Part shown: positions 11,605 to 22,569 of the stretch, piece by piece | Numbering within the stretch: the stretch's first letter is position 1 | How the letters are laid out: every line of letters starts with the position of its first letter | Origin: Dromiciops gliroides | Lineage: Eukaryota > Chordata > Mammalia > Microbiotheria > Microbiotheriidae | Assembly (NCBI RefSeq): GCF_019393635.1 | Contig: NC_057861.1 | Span: forward strand, 167,440,303 to 167,504,302 | Direction of reading: 5' to 3' | Length of the DNA: 64,000 bases | Position numbers and translations under genes: made by a program | Notes under the pieces: generated by a model | Database searches by the model: none | What the model saw: only the letters and a program-made list of their open reading frames with translations | Told to the model about the DNA's origin: nothing

Positions 11605-13030
11605 TTTTTAAAATCATAAAAGTATTTTATTATTCTCTAGTTAGATGTAGAAATAGTTTTCAACATTTGTTTTTATAAGATTTCTAGTTCCAAATTTTTC
11701 TCCCTCCCTCGCCCCTCCCCAACACAGCAAGCAATCTGATATAGGTTATAGATGTACAATCACATTAAATATATTTCTGCATTAGTCATGCTGTGAAGGA
11801 AGAATCAGAACAAGAGGGGAAAACCTCAAAAAAGAAAAACAAAAAAGTAGAAATATTTTGTTTCAATCTGCATCTAGATTCCACAATTCTTTTTTCTGGA
11901 TTTGAAGAGTATTTTCCATCATGAGTCCCTCAGAACTATCTTGGACCATTGTATTACTGAGAAGAGTCAATTCTATCACAGTTGATCAAAACACAATGTT
12001 GCTGATACTGTGTACAATGTTCTCCTGGTTCTGCTCATCTCAATAAGCATCAGTTCATCATGTAAGTCCTTCCAGGTTTCTCTGAAATCCTCCTGCTCAT
12101 CATTTCTTACAGCAGAATAGTATTCCATTACATTCATGTACCACAACTTGTTCAACCATTCCGCAATTGATAGGCATCCCTTCAGTTTCCAATTCCTTGC
12201 CACTACAAAAAGAGCAGCTATAAATATTTTTGTACATGTGGGTCCTTTCCTCTTTTTTATGATCTTATTGGGAAAAAGACTTAATAGTGGTATTGCTGGG
12301 GCAAAGAGTATGCACAGTTTTATAGCCCTTTGGGCATAGTTCCAAATTGCTCTCCAGAATGGTTGGATCAGTTCACAGCTCCACCGACAATGCATTAGTG
12401 TTCCAATTTTCCCACAGCTTCTCCAACATTTATTATTTTCCTTTTTTTGTCATTTTAGCCACTCTGATAGGTGTCAGGTGGTACCTCAGAGTTGTTTTAA
12501 TGTGCATTTCTCTAATCAATAGTGATTTAGAGCATTTTTTCATATGGCAATAGATAGCTTTGATTTCTTTTTCAGAAAACTGCCTGTTCATATCCTTTGA
12601 CCATTTCTAAAATGGGGAATGACTTGCATTCTTATAAATTTGATTTTGTTCCAATATATTTTAGAAATGAGGCCTTTGTCAGAAATACCGGCTATAAAAA
12701 TTGTTTCCCAGCTTTCTGCCTCCCTTATGATTTTGGATGCATTGTTTCTGTTTATACAAAACCTTTTTAATTTAATGTAATAAAAATCATCCATTTTGCA
12801 TTTCATAATATTCTCTATCTCTTGTTTGGTCATAAACTGTTCTCCTTTCCATAAATCTGAGAGGTAAACTATTCCTTCCTTTCCTAATTTACCCATGATA
12901 TCACCTTTTATGTCTAAATTATGTACCCATTTTGACCTTATTTTAGTATAAGGTGTAAGATGTTGGTCTATGCCTAGTTTCTGCCATACTATCTTCCAGT
13001 TTTCCCAGCAGTTTTTGTCAAATACTGAGT
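11605..13030 (-). mobile_element. L1 LINE 3' end, reverse strand, 5'-truncated
   Basis: Read on the reverse strand this gives the L1 ORF2 C-terminus, then the L1 3' untranslated region ending at about 11,605. A partly intact frame at 11,976-12,395 contains the L1-typical strings CTKIFIAALFVVARNWKLKG and LWYMNVMEYYSAVRNDE. A second frame at 12,588-12,896 covers the preceding part. The 3' region shows the CTCCCTCCCT run near 11,700 that recurs at 18,680 and 30,017. It is broken by stops and truncated near 13,030. Confidence 0.93.
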
Positions 13031-13240
13031 TTCACAATACTTTTTTTTTTTTGGCTGAAAGAGGTTCACAAAACATAAAACATTGGGGAACATTGGCTTA
13101 TACCAATATTTTTCATACAGTGACTCCAAAATGGTTATATGATCCAAACAACAGAAATCACACTATTAAAAAAAATTGAAAAGATCGTGTACCTTTAACA
13201 GCTATGGGTAGATGCATTTTTAATCAAACAGACTATAGAG
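13031..13240. other. unassigned spacer
   Basis: Contains a T-run and short AT-rich sequence. It resembles a mix of old L1 and unknown DNA. No gene. Confidence 0.4.
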
Positions 13241-13261
13241 ATAATTACAAATGATAACATA

Positions 13262-13432
13262 AGGGCTGCTAGATGGCACAGTGGATAAAGCACTGGCCCT
13301 GGATTCAGGAGTACCTGAGTTCAAATCCGGCCTCAGACACTTGACACTTACTAGCTGTGTGACCCTGGGCAAGTCACTTAACCCTCATTGACCCACTCAA
13401 AAAAACAAAACAAAACAAACAAACAAACAAAA
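13262..13432 (+). mobile_element. WSINE-type SINE
   Basis: Subfamily-A copy with a slightly decayed head (GGCTGCTAGATGGCACAG) and a long A/C-rich tail of (AAAC)n type. The flanks gataacata and tataacata suggest a target duplication. Confidence 0.95.
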
Positions 13433-13439
13433 AAATATA

Positions 13440-13535
13440 ACATAAATAATTTTAATTGTATGGAATTGAAAAGCTTTTTGCATAGACAAAATTAATGCAG
13501 CTAGAATGAGAAAAGAAGCAGTTGATTGGGGGAAA
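13440..13535 (+). mobile_element. L1 ORF2 fragment
   Basis: The passage GAATTGAAAAGCTTTTTGCATAGACAAAATTAATGCAGCTAGAATGAG...GGGGGAAACTGGC is a diverged L1 ORF2 stretch (…LKSFCIDKINAARMR…). It is cut on the right by the candidate LTR. Confidence 0.7.
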
Positions 13536-13934
13536 CTGGCTAAAATCACTGATAAATTCACCAAGAGTTTAGGCTTTTAAGGATTTATTAAAGCTTGGAT
13601 CTATTCAGTATAGCCAGAGAGACAGAAACCTTTCCTTTCCTAACAGCTCATGTGAAATTCTGCCACCACACTGATGTCTCAAAACAAAAGAAGAGGATTC
13701 TGTCTGCCAGCCTCAACTTCCTACTTCCTGTCCTCCTCCCAGAAATGGGAGGTTCTTCAAGTTGATTGGCTGAGAGCAGTCTCCTGTTGATGTGGCACTC
13801 CATAGCCTCTGAGAACACTTGATGTTTGGCTAAATTTAAATTCAAGATCTAATCACCTTTAAGTGGGTACCTAGTAGTTCCTCATTCACACCCTTTTCAA
13901 ACACTACTAAGTCAACCCCTGGGTGCCTACCACA
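13536..13934 (-). mobile_element. candidate solo retroviral LTR, reverse strand
   Basis: On the reverse strand the block starts TGTGGTAGGCACCC and runs for about 400 bp. It carries an LTR-like sequence with AATAAATCC (rc of GGATTTATTAAAG, about 13,580). It has balanced base composition, unlike the L1 on both sides. No retroviral coding region is attached. The left edge is uncertain. Confidence 0.5.
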
Positions 13935-13939
13935 ATCCT

Positions 13940-15085
13940 ATACTGTCTTCCATCTCTTGTTTGGTCATAAATTCTTCCCTTATCCATAGAGCTGACAGAT
14001 AAAATATCTAATGTTTTCATAATATGCTTATGATGTCATCCTTTATTTCTGAATCATGTACTCATTTTGACCTTATCTTGGTATATGGTATGAGATGTTG
14101 ATCTATACCTAGTTTCCGCCAAATTGCTTTCCAATTTTCTCTGCGATTTTTGTCAAATAGTGAGTTTTTGTCCCCAAATCTTGGATCTTTGCATATCTCA
14201 AATATTAGAGTACCATGGTCATTTACTACTGTATATTGTGCACCCACTCAGTTTCCTAGCCCACTCTATTTCTTAGCCAGTACCAGATTGTTTTGATGAT
14301 TACTGCTTTGTTACACTGTTTGAGATCTGGCATTGCAAATTCACCTTCCCTCATATTCTTATTGATTCCTTTGATATTCACGACCTTATGTTCTTGAAGA
14401 TAAATCTTATTTTTATTTTAGCTCCATAAAATAATATTTGGTAGCATAGCCCTTGGCCCAGCAATACCACTACTAGGTCTGTATCCCAAAGAGGTCAAAG
14501 AAAAAGGAAAAAATCCTAAATGTACAAAAATATTTATAGCAGTTCTTTTTGTGGTGGCAAAGAATTGGAAATAGAAGGGACATCCATTATTTGGGGAATG
14601 GCTGAACAAGTTGTAGTATATGACTGTGATGGAATACAATTGTGCTATAAGAAATGACAAGCAGAATGGTTTCAGAAAACCTAAGAAGACTTATCTGAAA
14701 TCATGCAAAGTGAAGTAACAGAGCCAGGAGATCATTGTACACAATAATAGCAATATTGTACAATGATCAACTGTAAGTGACTTAACTGTTTTCAGCAATA
14801 CAATGATCCAAAATAATTCTGAAAGACTTATGAAAAATGCTCTCCACCTCCAGCAAAAGAACTGATGGAGTCTGAATGCAGATTAAAGCTTTTTTTTTTT
14901 TTTGCTTGCTTTATTTTTCTTTCTTTTTTTGTTCTATGTTCTCTTTTGCAACATGGATAATATGGAAATGTTTTGCATGACTGCACGTGTATTATCTATA
15001 TCAACGTGCTTGCCTTCTCAGGGAAAGGAAAGGGAGTGTTAAATTTGGAACTCAAAAATTATAAAAAACAAATATTAAAAATTGT
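13940..15085 (+). mobile_element. L1 LINE with inverted 5' part (twin-priming structure)
   Basis: Bases 13,940-14,445 read as L1 ORF2 on the reverse strand; the frame at 14,062-14,247 gives RRENWKAIWRKLGIDQHLIPYTK. Bases 14,446-15,085 read as the more 3' ORF2 end and 3' UTR on the + strand (about 14,535-14,650: VAKNWK...EWLNKL... region, then the 3' UTR). The two blocks abut and are in L1 order once the first is flipped, the usual result of twin priming with a small internal loss. It is inactive. Confidence 0.75.
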
Positions 15086-15089
15086 TTTG

Positions 15090-15240
15090 GGGGGCAGCTA
15101 GGTGGCACAGTGGATAAAGCACTGGCCCTGGATTCAGGAGGACCTGAGTTCAAATCCATACTCAGACACTTGACACTTACTAGCTGTGTGACCCTGGGCA
15201 AGTCACTTAATCCTCACTGTCCTGCCAAAAAAAAAAAAAA
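15090..15240 (+). mobile_element. WSINE-type SINE at the end of an L1
   Basis: A complete copy (GGGGCAGCTAGGTGGCACAG...CCTCACTGTCCTGCC plus A-tail). The flanks aaaattgtttt and aaaattagtttt look like a target duplication placed in the A-rich L1 terminus. Confidence 0.96.
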
Positions 15241-15244
15241 TTAG

Positions 15245-15725
15245 TTTTACCTGTAAAGATTCAAGTGGACTGATGCTGAGTAAAGTGAACAGAACTAGGA
15301 AAACATTGTACACAGTAACAGCAACATTGTTTAATGATCAAATGTGGTAGACTTAGCTCTTCTCAGCAATACAATGATCCGAGACAATTCCAAAGGACTC
15401 ATGATGGAAAATGCTCTCCACATCCAGAAAAAGAACTGTGAAATCTGAATGCAAATTGAACCATACTATTTTAACTTTTTTTGTTTGTTGGCTTTTTTTT
15501 TGAGGTTTTCCCCTTTTGTTCTGATTCTTTTTTTTTCTTCACAACATGACTAATGTGGAAACATGTTTATTGTGATTGCACATAAATAACCTATATCAGA
15601 TTGCTTGCCATCTTGGGGAGGAGGGAAGGAAGGGAGAAAAATGTAGATCTCTAAATCTTATAAGAATGAATGTTGAAAAATTCTTTTTAATATAACTGAG
15701 AATAAATAAAATAAAAACATTCCTT
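15245..15725 (+). mobile_element. L1 3' end
   Basis: Contains the L1 3'-terminal series GAACAGAACTAGGAAAACATTGTACACAGTAACAGCAAC, then ATGATCCGAGACAATTCCAAAGGACTCATGATGGAAAATGCTCTCCAC, the GGGAGGAGGGAAGGAAGGGAG purine tract and a terminal A/T-rich end. It is separated from the previous L1 by the SINE and may be an independent copy. Confidence 0.88.
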
Positions 15726-15764
15726 TAAAAATATGTGTGTGTGTCAGTGTGTGTAACCAAAATC

Positions 15765-16330
15765 CATTCCTTAATAGAGAAGTGGCCAATGGATATGAAC
15801 AAAAATCTCAAAAGAATTACAAAATTTTAATAATTATATTTTAAAATTCTCCAAATCACTGAAAGAAAAGCAAATCCAATCAATTTTGAAGTTTCATGTC
15901 ATTCCCAGACAGTTGGCAATGACGACAAAAGGCAGAAATGGTGGAAGGGTTGTGAAGAGAAAGGTATACTAACATTGTTTGTGGAGTTATGAATTGATAT
16001 AATCATGCTATATAGCAATTTGGAATTATGCAAATAAAGTGACTAAAATATCCATGTCCTTTTATCCAGAGGTTCCACTTTTGGGCTATGGCCAAAGAAA
16101 GTCACTGACAAAAAGAAAGTATACACTAAAGAATTTGTAGTAGCTTTTTTATGGTAGGGGGAAAAAAAAGAGAATATACATTAATTGATTAGGGAATGAC
16201 TAGGGAGATACCACAATTACTTTTATAACCATGTTACATAAAGAGAAGTATGAAAAGATTTACATAACTGACGCAAAGTGAAGTAAGCAGTCAGGAAAAC
16301 TATATGCGATGACTATATTATAAATGGAAA
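15765..16330 (+). mobile_element. diverged L1 ORF2 3' fragment
   Basis: Old L1-like sequence in ORF2 C-terminal order, for example GAGAAGTGGCCAATGGATATGAAC (15,779), GGCAGAAATGGTGGAAGGG, CTTTTATCCAGAGGTTCC and GAAGTAAGCAGTCAGGAAAAC. Many frame breaks. It is more diverged than the neighbouring L1s. Confidence 0.75.
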
Positions 16331-16596
16331 AAACACCCTAAATAATTAAAAAATGAATGTTGTGAAATTATCAGGAATTTGTTTGGTCTCAAAAAAAGAG
16401 ATATAAGAAGAAACCTTCCTTTGCATCTTTGTAGAGGATGGAGTCCATGCTTAACATTATGGTGTGTATAATATTTTTTGTGCCTTGATTTGTTTTGCTT
16501 AATTGTTTTATTTCTTTTAAAAAATCTTTGTTATGACTTTGGGAATGGGATAGTGGATGAATACAGAAGGAAAGCTAGGTGATATTAAAGCAAAAA

Positions 16597-16655
<59 letters not shown>

Positions 16656-16668
16656 TAGATATAGATAA
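16597..16668 (+). repeat. (GATA)n microsatellite
   Basis: About 14 uninterrupted GATA units followed by GATATAGATATAGATA. It lies directly beside the T-rich end of a reverse SINE and is probably length-variable. Confidence 0.97.
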
Positions 16669-16671
16669 TTT

Positions 16672-16824
16672 TATTTATTTTTTTTTTTGCGGGGCCATGC
16701 AGGTTAAGTGACTTGCCCAGGGTCACACAGCTAGTAAGTGTCAAATGTCTGAGGCTGGATTTGAACTCAGGTACTCCTGAATCCAGGGCCGGTGCTTTAT
16801 TCGCTGCGCCACGTAGCTGCCCCC
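16672..16824 (-). mobile_element. WSINE-type SINE, reverse
   Basis: Reverse copy with core (rc) CAGGTTAAGTGACTTGCCCAGGGTCACACAGC and head GTAGCTGCCCCC at the right. It lies next to the (GATA)n tract. Confidence 0.96.
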
Positions 16825-17079
16825 TAAGAAAATTTTAAGCACATAGAAAAGAACATTAGACCAGAAAGAATTAAATAAGAGGTAAACTTTCAAAGTTTAA
16901 TTCATACATTTAAAAAAAAAAGTTGTATATGTTAGAGCCACAGTTTCAAGTACTCTTTTTCTGTTCTACTCTCTATACATAAATACCCATTCTATTTGGT
17001 GTTTATCAAGTTCAGTGAGGTGGGGTTTTTTTTGTTTTGTTTTGTTTTTTGGGGGGGGGTGTTAAATGAAAAAAACACC

Positions 17080-17275
17080 AAAAATCTAGATTTTAAGCCC
17101 CAACTTCTTCAATTACTAGCCAGGCAACTGTGGACAAGTCATTTAACTTCTCTTTGTCTTGGTATTCTTTGCAAAATGGGAATGATAAGACTTGTATTAT
17201 TAATTAACTCATAGGGTTGTTTAGAGGAAAAAATAAGATAATGTATTTTAGTTAATAATAGTTCACATTTATGGA
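17080..17275 (+). mobile_element. MIR-like SINE fragment
   Basis: Shows the MIR order: TAGCCAGGCAACTGTGGACAAGTCATTTAACTTCTC, then CAAAATGGGAATGATAAGACTTG and AACTCATAGGGTTGTTTAGAGG. It is an ancient, mammal-wide element. Confidence 0.8.
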
Positions 17276-17528
17276 ACACAACAATTCTGGAAAAATGCTT
17301 TCCTCAAAGGACAAAGCATAAAGCCTTATATAAATGTGGCATTACTACTTAGTAAACTGTTTAGAAGTGGCCATTTCAGGCACAAGATGCTGCTTACAGG
17401 AAGGCTGAGACTCGATACCATAAATTTATATTATAGAGGAAGCCCCAAATGTGATAACTGGAAGTCAATAAATAGGACATTATTAAAATCATCAAAACCC
17501 CCAATAGGCACTAAACTTTGATCTGGCA

Positions 17529-17916
17529 CAGAGGTTCTTAGCCTTTGTTGTGTCATGAACCTCTTTGGCAAATATAATGAAGCTTATGGACACCTTTTTT
17601 AATTTTCAATTTTTTTTTTTTTTTTAGTGAGGCAATTGGGGTTAAGTGACTTACCCAGGGTCACACAGCTAGTAAGTATTAAGTGTCTGAGGCCAGATTT
17701 GAACTCAGGTACTCCTGACTCCAGGGCCGGTGCTCTATCCACTGCGCCACCTAGCTGCCCCGGACACCTTTTTTAGAATAATATTTATGGCCTATATTTA
17801 TAATTGAAAGAAATCCTAAATTTCAGTTAGAGGTTAGTGAAAAGAAAGATGTATTTTTTTTCCCAATGAAGTTTCCCGAATCTTCCAGTCTGTGGTCCCC
17901 AGGTTAAGAACCTCTG
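17529..17916. mobile_element. hAT-type DNA element carrying a nested SINE
   Basis: The left end CAGAGGTTCTTAGCCT and the reverse complement of the right end (CAGAGGTTCTTAACCT) are inverted repeats differing at one position. The flanking octamers atctggca (17,521-17,528) and atctagga (17,917-17,924) match at six of eight bases. Without the SINE the element is about 210-225 bp, the same size class as the copy at 1175-1385. Confidence 0.82.
17602..17761 (-). mobile_element. WSINE-type SINE nested in hAT element
   Basis: Reverse subfamily-B copy (GTGAGGCAATTGGGG... GACTCCAGGGCCGGTGCTCTATCC). A 14-bp perfect target duplication ggacacctttttta lies at 17,588-17,601 and 17,762-17,775, both inside the hAT element. 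The SINE is therefore the younger insertion. Confidence 0.98.
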
Positions 17917-18582
17917 ATCTAGGAGAATGGATTCCTAACCTGTTGTTAAAGGACCAGTGGGCCTTTTGTTGTAGGGCAGATAGGGAATCTAGGCATAGAG
18001 CCTCAACTGCACTCAGTTCCCAGTCCTTTTATATATAAATTACATTTGGTGTCATAAGTACTAACCATGTGCTTAAAGTCAGGAACAATTTTTGGTGGGC
18101 ACAGCAATACCCATTCAAATATCACAGAATGTCAGTTTTATTTCATTTGCTATCTACAGCTTAAAGTTTACATAGTACTGATATTTATCCATAAGGATGT
18201 GTAAGCAAGAGTATCTTGCAGATATCTCTTGAATGAGAGAATACACGTGAAAAGATAAATGACGAGAAAACACAGGTCAGAGCTGAAACTCAGAAGTCAG
18301 GCATTGCTTGTCAAACTAAAACCAATCCTAAAATTGGATGTTAGTGTGGCTATTTTATGATCATCAAAGGTTTACTTGATACCTTTTTATTAAGTGATAT
18401 GCAAAGTAGGCCTAGTCCTTCTGTTCTTCATTACTTCTAATCTAAAATGCTGATCGGGCACAGACATAGAAATACACATTCACTATAGATTATGGAAGAG
18501 AAGAGACAACTATGCACAAACAGAAATAAACTGAGATTTAAAATTAAATATTTACAGAAGGAACAGAGGCTGACCTATGCAG

Positions 18583-18778
18583 TCTATTTTTTTTTAATTA
18601 ATAAAGTATTTTTTTTTCCGTTACACGTAAAGATAGTTCTCAACTTTTGTTTATACAAGCTTTACAGTTTCAGGTTTTTCTCCCTCCTCCCCTCCCTCCC
18701 CCCTCCCGTAGACAGCAGGTGATCTGATATAGGTTGTATATATATATACACATAATAACATTAAACATATTTTATGCA
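18583..18778 (-). mobile_element. L1 3' end fragment, reverse
   Basis: Reverse copy of the L1 terminal region: TTAATAAAGTATT..., AGATAGTTCTCAACTTTTG, the CTCCCTCCTCCCCTCCCTCC tract and AGGTGATCTGATATAGGTT. The 3' terminus lies at the left. Confidence 0.88.
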
Positions 18779-18929
18779 GTCCATTTTTTGAGGATCTGGA
18801 ATTTACAGAACTGGGGAAGTGTTGGTGGCTAGTGTTGTACAGAATCCCTGGTGGCCTAACCTGAAGGAAATTATTTTACACATCTCAACATTACTCATCT
18901 GTAAAACAGGGACAATGATTCCTATAGAG

Positions 18930-19025
18930 ACAACATTGAGTAGTGGCTTCAGAGTCAAGAATCAAGCCACATGACACCTGACACTAGCTGTGTGACCCTG
19001 GGCAAGTCACTTAACCCTCTGAGAA
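18930..19025 (+). mobile_element. SINE core fragment
   Basis: Only the core (ACACTAGCTGTGTGACCCTGGGCAAGTCACTTAACCCTCTG) is clear. It may be a MIR-type or a truncated WSINE copy. Confidence 0.75.
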
Positions 19026-20985
19026 TGTGAGTAGCCATTATTTCCATATCATGGAGATTTCTTAAGAGTAGTAGTTAAATTTTAAAGAACTGTTTGTGTA
19101 ATTTGAGGGCCATTTTGCCCCTATTTTCTTCTCGTTTTCCTAAGAAAATTTATTATGGTACAGTAGGAAATACTAATCCCCTAAGAAATGTTATTGAAGA
19201 ATGCAGAGATGTCCTTTCTTGCCCCCTTCCTAAACTGGCTTTCTACAGGATGGGCTTAGTCTTCCTATAGGAATGTTTCCTGGAAGAGGAGTTAGGATAC
19301 CTGTATTAAAATCTTCACTATCCCCTAACGACCATGGTCAAGTCACTTTTTTACTCGATGGTGATTTCCTCATCTGTCAAATGATAGTTGGATTTGCTTT
19401 CTCAGCTATAACATTTTAAAAGCTTATGAAGTCAAATTGCTTGTTAGAATCAGGGTGAAGAGGAAGACACATTCAGGATATTTTTACCCTCATCCTTGTC
19501 TGACTCCGGTGACATTTATACCTGGCCAGAAGTGGGAGAAAGAAATTAAAATTACCCAAACAAGAAGGATTTGAAGATCTATTTCCCTTCTGCCTCAAGT
19601 ACTAAATAATGATGCTCCAATTCTAATCCCCAGGCCTCCACCAATGATAAGCTGTTGGGAACTTTTTCTTTTAGGTATATCTAGAGGCCTCAGCAGGAGA
19701 AGGCCAGGTAGGAAAAATGTTTCCTGTAGTCAAGAATAAGTGTATATTAGTAGGGATGGAAGGACTCAGTACTATTAAGTCATCTTTTTGAGATAATGGC
19801 ATGATTTTTCCTTCCTTAAGGGCATTCATTAACTGTCCCTTTAAAAATTTCTTAGCAAATGCTTTTTAGGAAGGAGAAATGATTCCAAATCCTAGTACTC
19901 ATCACTCATATTTATTTAAGGATCCCAACAAAACACTTTCCTCACAGCAACCTCAAAAGATGGTAATTATTATGAGACCCATTTTACAGATAAAGAAACT
20001 CGGACTAAGAGACATTTATTGATTTATCTATTTTCACAGATCTGAGACTGGAACCTAGGTTTTTTACTCTAGGCTCAGAGTTCTTTTCACCACACTAGGA
20101 TATGGAAGTGACTTATATTTGAATGGCAATTTATGTTTTTACAAAGCACCCAACTGATCCTTGGAAACAACCTTATAAAGTTAGTAGCATAACTATTATC
20201 ATCCCCATTTTATATATAGGAAAATCTGAGGCTAAGGGACATGAAGTGAATTAAACAAGGCCATGCACCTAGTCAGTGACAGGGTTAGAATTAGAACCTT
20301 GTTCTTCTTATTCCAAATGCCATGCTCTTTTCCCTACACACTGCACACAGCTACTCCCCATCATGTTACAACACTCCTTCTATAATGTAGGTAGGTAGAT
20401 TGAGACCTTAGCAGACAGTCATGGTGATGTAACTGTCATACCAGAGTAGGGATCTGCTACCACAAAAGCAGCTGGTTGAATCTAAGTGATTTTATCTACA
20501 AAGTAGTTGGCATAACTCCAAGCACATGAAGGTTTGAGGTTGGGAAATGTGAAGAGCTCTGGTTAACCAAGCTGCCCGTTATCCAAAAGAGTCCGCAAGG
20601 TGAGTGGTGAGCCTTGGCTGATGAATTGATGGACACAAATTTTTTAAAAGACAAAACGGTCTTGCCTGCCACTCTGTTAATGCTAAGATCTCCCATCATT
20701 CTTACATCGTAAGGGCAAAAGCGTGTTCCATCAACTGTCTCCCAGAGATGTCCTATCAAGGCCTCCAAATGGTTTTAATTTGAAGTCTGCCTTTTAGACT
20801 AGTTGCTTTTGGAGGGTACTGGGCCACATCCAGAGAAATCTAAATAAGAAGCCCATAAACTTTGTCAATTCAATTGATTAAAGATATAGTAGGCATCTAC
20901 ATGCAAGACAGTATGGTGTACTGGGCTTAGAGATAGGGAGACCAGAGTTCAAATACAGTCCCTAAAATTTCTACCTATGTAATTA
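19026..20985. other. mostly unassigned spacer with MIR-like scraps
   Basis: MIR-type phrases occur at about 19,960-20,090 and 20,130-20,330 (CCCATTTTACAGATAAAGAAACTC; ATTATCATCCCCATTTTATATATAGGAAAATCTGAGGC). A reverse open frame at 20,496-20,768 (90 codons, several CpGs) has no recognisable domain. I see no supported gene. Confidence 0.55.
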
Positions 20986-21004
20986 TATGATCCTGGGTAT
21001 CATG

Positions 21005-21440
21005 ATTTCCCCCTTTTTTTACATTAATATATATCTATGGAATAAAACAAAAATTTCCATAACAAATTACAATAAAAAAGATGATTGTACACAAAACTGC
21101 AGATCTACTAAGCACAACTTTCTATTCCTTTCAAATATACAACAAAATTATCATGTAAATGTTTTTTCTTCTTTTTTCTTCCCTCCTCCCACCTCACCCT
21201 AGAGATGGCTACCATTAGACACAAATAGGTGCGGTGCTTTTTTATATGTATACATATGTACACACAAACATAAACATATATATGTAAAATTATTCTATAC
21301 AAACTTCTACTTAGTTCTTTCTCTGGATGTAGATAGTGTCTTTCTTCATATGTCCTTTATAGTTAGTTTTGTTATTTATAATAGTCAAAATAACTTATTT
21401 GCTCAAAGTCGTTCTTAAAACAATATTGCTGGTCACAATT
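21005..21440 (-). mobile_element. probable L1-related 3' region, reverse
   Basis: A CTTCTTTTTTCTTCCCTCCTCCC tract followed by alternating ATGTATACATATGTACAC sequence and TTCTTTCTCTGGATGTAGATAGTG. The layout resembles a reverse LINE 3' UTR of a different family from the common one here. Assigned by general layout only. Confidence 0.45.
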
Positions 21441-21573
21441 TCTATGTGCTTCTAGCAACTCTCCTGGGAATAAGTTGTAGAAGATTGGGATCTGTCTCAT
21501 TCTAGAGAGCTAGCCACAATGAAGAAATCAAGTCTTTGTATAAATTGTGCTGGGAGTACAAAAACAAAAAATG

Positions 21574-21724
21574 GGGGCAGCTAGGTGGTACAGTGGATAA
21601 AATACCAGCCCTGGATTCAGGAGGACCTGAGTTCAAATCTGGCCTCAGACACTTGACACTTACTAGCTGTGTGAACCTGAGCAAATCACCTAACCCTCAT
21701 TGCCCCACCAAAACAAAAAACAAA
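21574..21724 (+). mobile_element. WSINE-type SINE
   Basis: A complete copy (GGGGCAGCTAGGTGGTACAG...CCTAACCCTCATTGCCCCACC plus A-tail), subfamily A with private changes such as GTGTGAACCTGAGC. The long frame across it at 21,536-21,850 is SINE read-through. Confidence 0.96.
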
Positions 21725-21759
21725 AAAAATTACAGTCTCTGTCCTCAAAAAGTTTACAT

Positions 21760-22555
21760 TCAATGCAAATATAACAAAAAAGGAAAATATTGGATGTTGG
21801 AGGAGATGTGGGAAAGCTGGGACACTAATCCACTGTTGGTGGAGTTGTGAAAAGATCCAACCATTCTGGAGAGCAGTTTAGAATTATGCCCAAAGGGCTA
21901 TAGAAACTGTTCATACTCTTTGATCCAGCAATACTACTGCTAGGTTTATATCCCAAAGACATCCCCAAAAAGAGAAAAAGACCTATTTTATACAAAAGTA
22001 TTTATAGCAGCTCTTTTTGTGGTGGCTAAAAAATTGGAAATCAAAGGAATGCCCATCAATTGGAGAATGGCTAAACAAGCCATGGTATATGATGGTGATG
22101 GAATACTATTGTGCTATAAGAAATGACAAGCAGGATGACTTCAGAAAGGCCTGGAAAGACATGTATGAAATGATGTATAGTGAAGTGAGCAGAACCAAGA
22201 GAACATTGTGCACAGAGACAGCAATATTGTTTGATGAAGAACTGTGAATGACTTGACTAGTCTCAACAATACATTGATCCAAGATGATCCCAAAGGACTA
22301 TTGATGAAACATACCATCCACCTCCAAAGAAAGAACTGATATTTTGAAGGAACAGACTGAAGCATGATGTTTCTTTCTTTCTTTCTTTTAATCAAGTTTT
22401 CTTTTACAAAATGACAAATATGGTAATGTTTTACAGAATCATACATGTATAACCCATATCTGATTGTTTGCTGCCTCAGGGAGGGGGAAAGGGAGGGAGG
22501 GAAAAAGGGATAAAAATTGAAACCCAAAACTATAAATAAAAAAGTTTATTATTAT
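21760..22555 (+). mobile_element. L1 LINE 3' end
   Basis: A 5'-truncated L1 in sense orientation. It shows GGAGATGTGGGAAAGCTGGGACAC, CCAACCATTCTGGAGAGCAG, and a frame at 22,017-22,247 containing the ORF2 C-terminal string EWLNKPWYMMVMEYYCAIRNDK. The 3' UTR with GGGAGGGGGAAAGGGAGGG and an A-rich end at about 22,555 follows. Confidence 0.93.
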
Positions 22556-22569
22556 TTTTTAAAAAAGAA

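Noticed and set aside
11976..12395. 139-codon reverse frame with similarity to a polymerase C-terminus
   Set aside because: It is the L1 ORF2 C-terminal end, truncated, and belongs to the L1 entry. No host gene.
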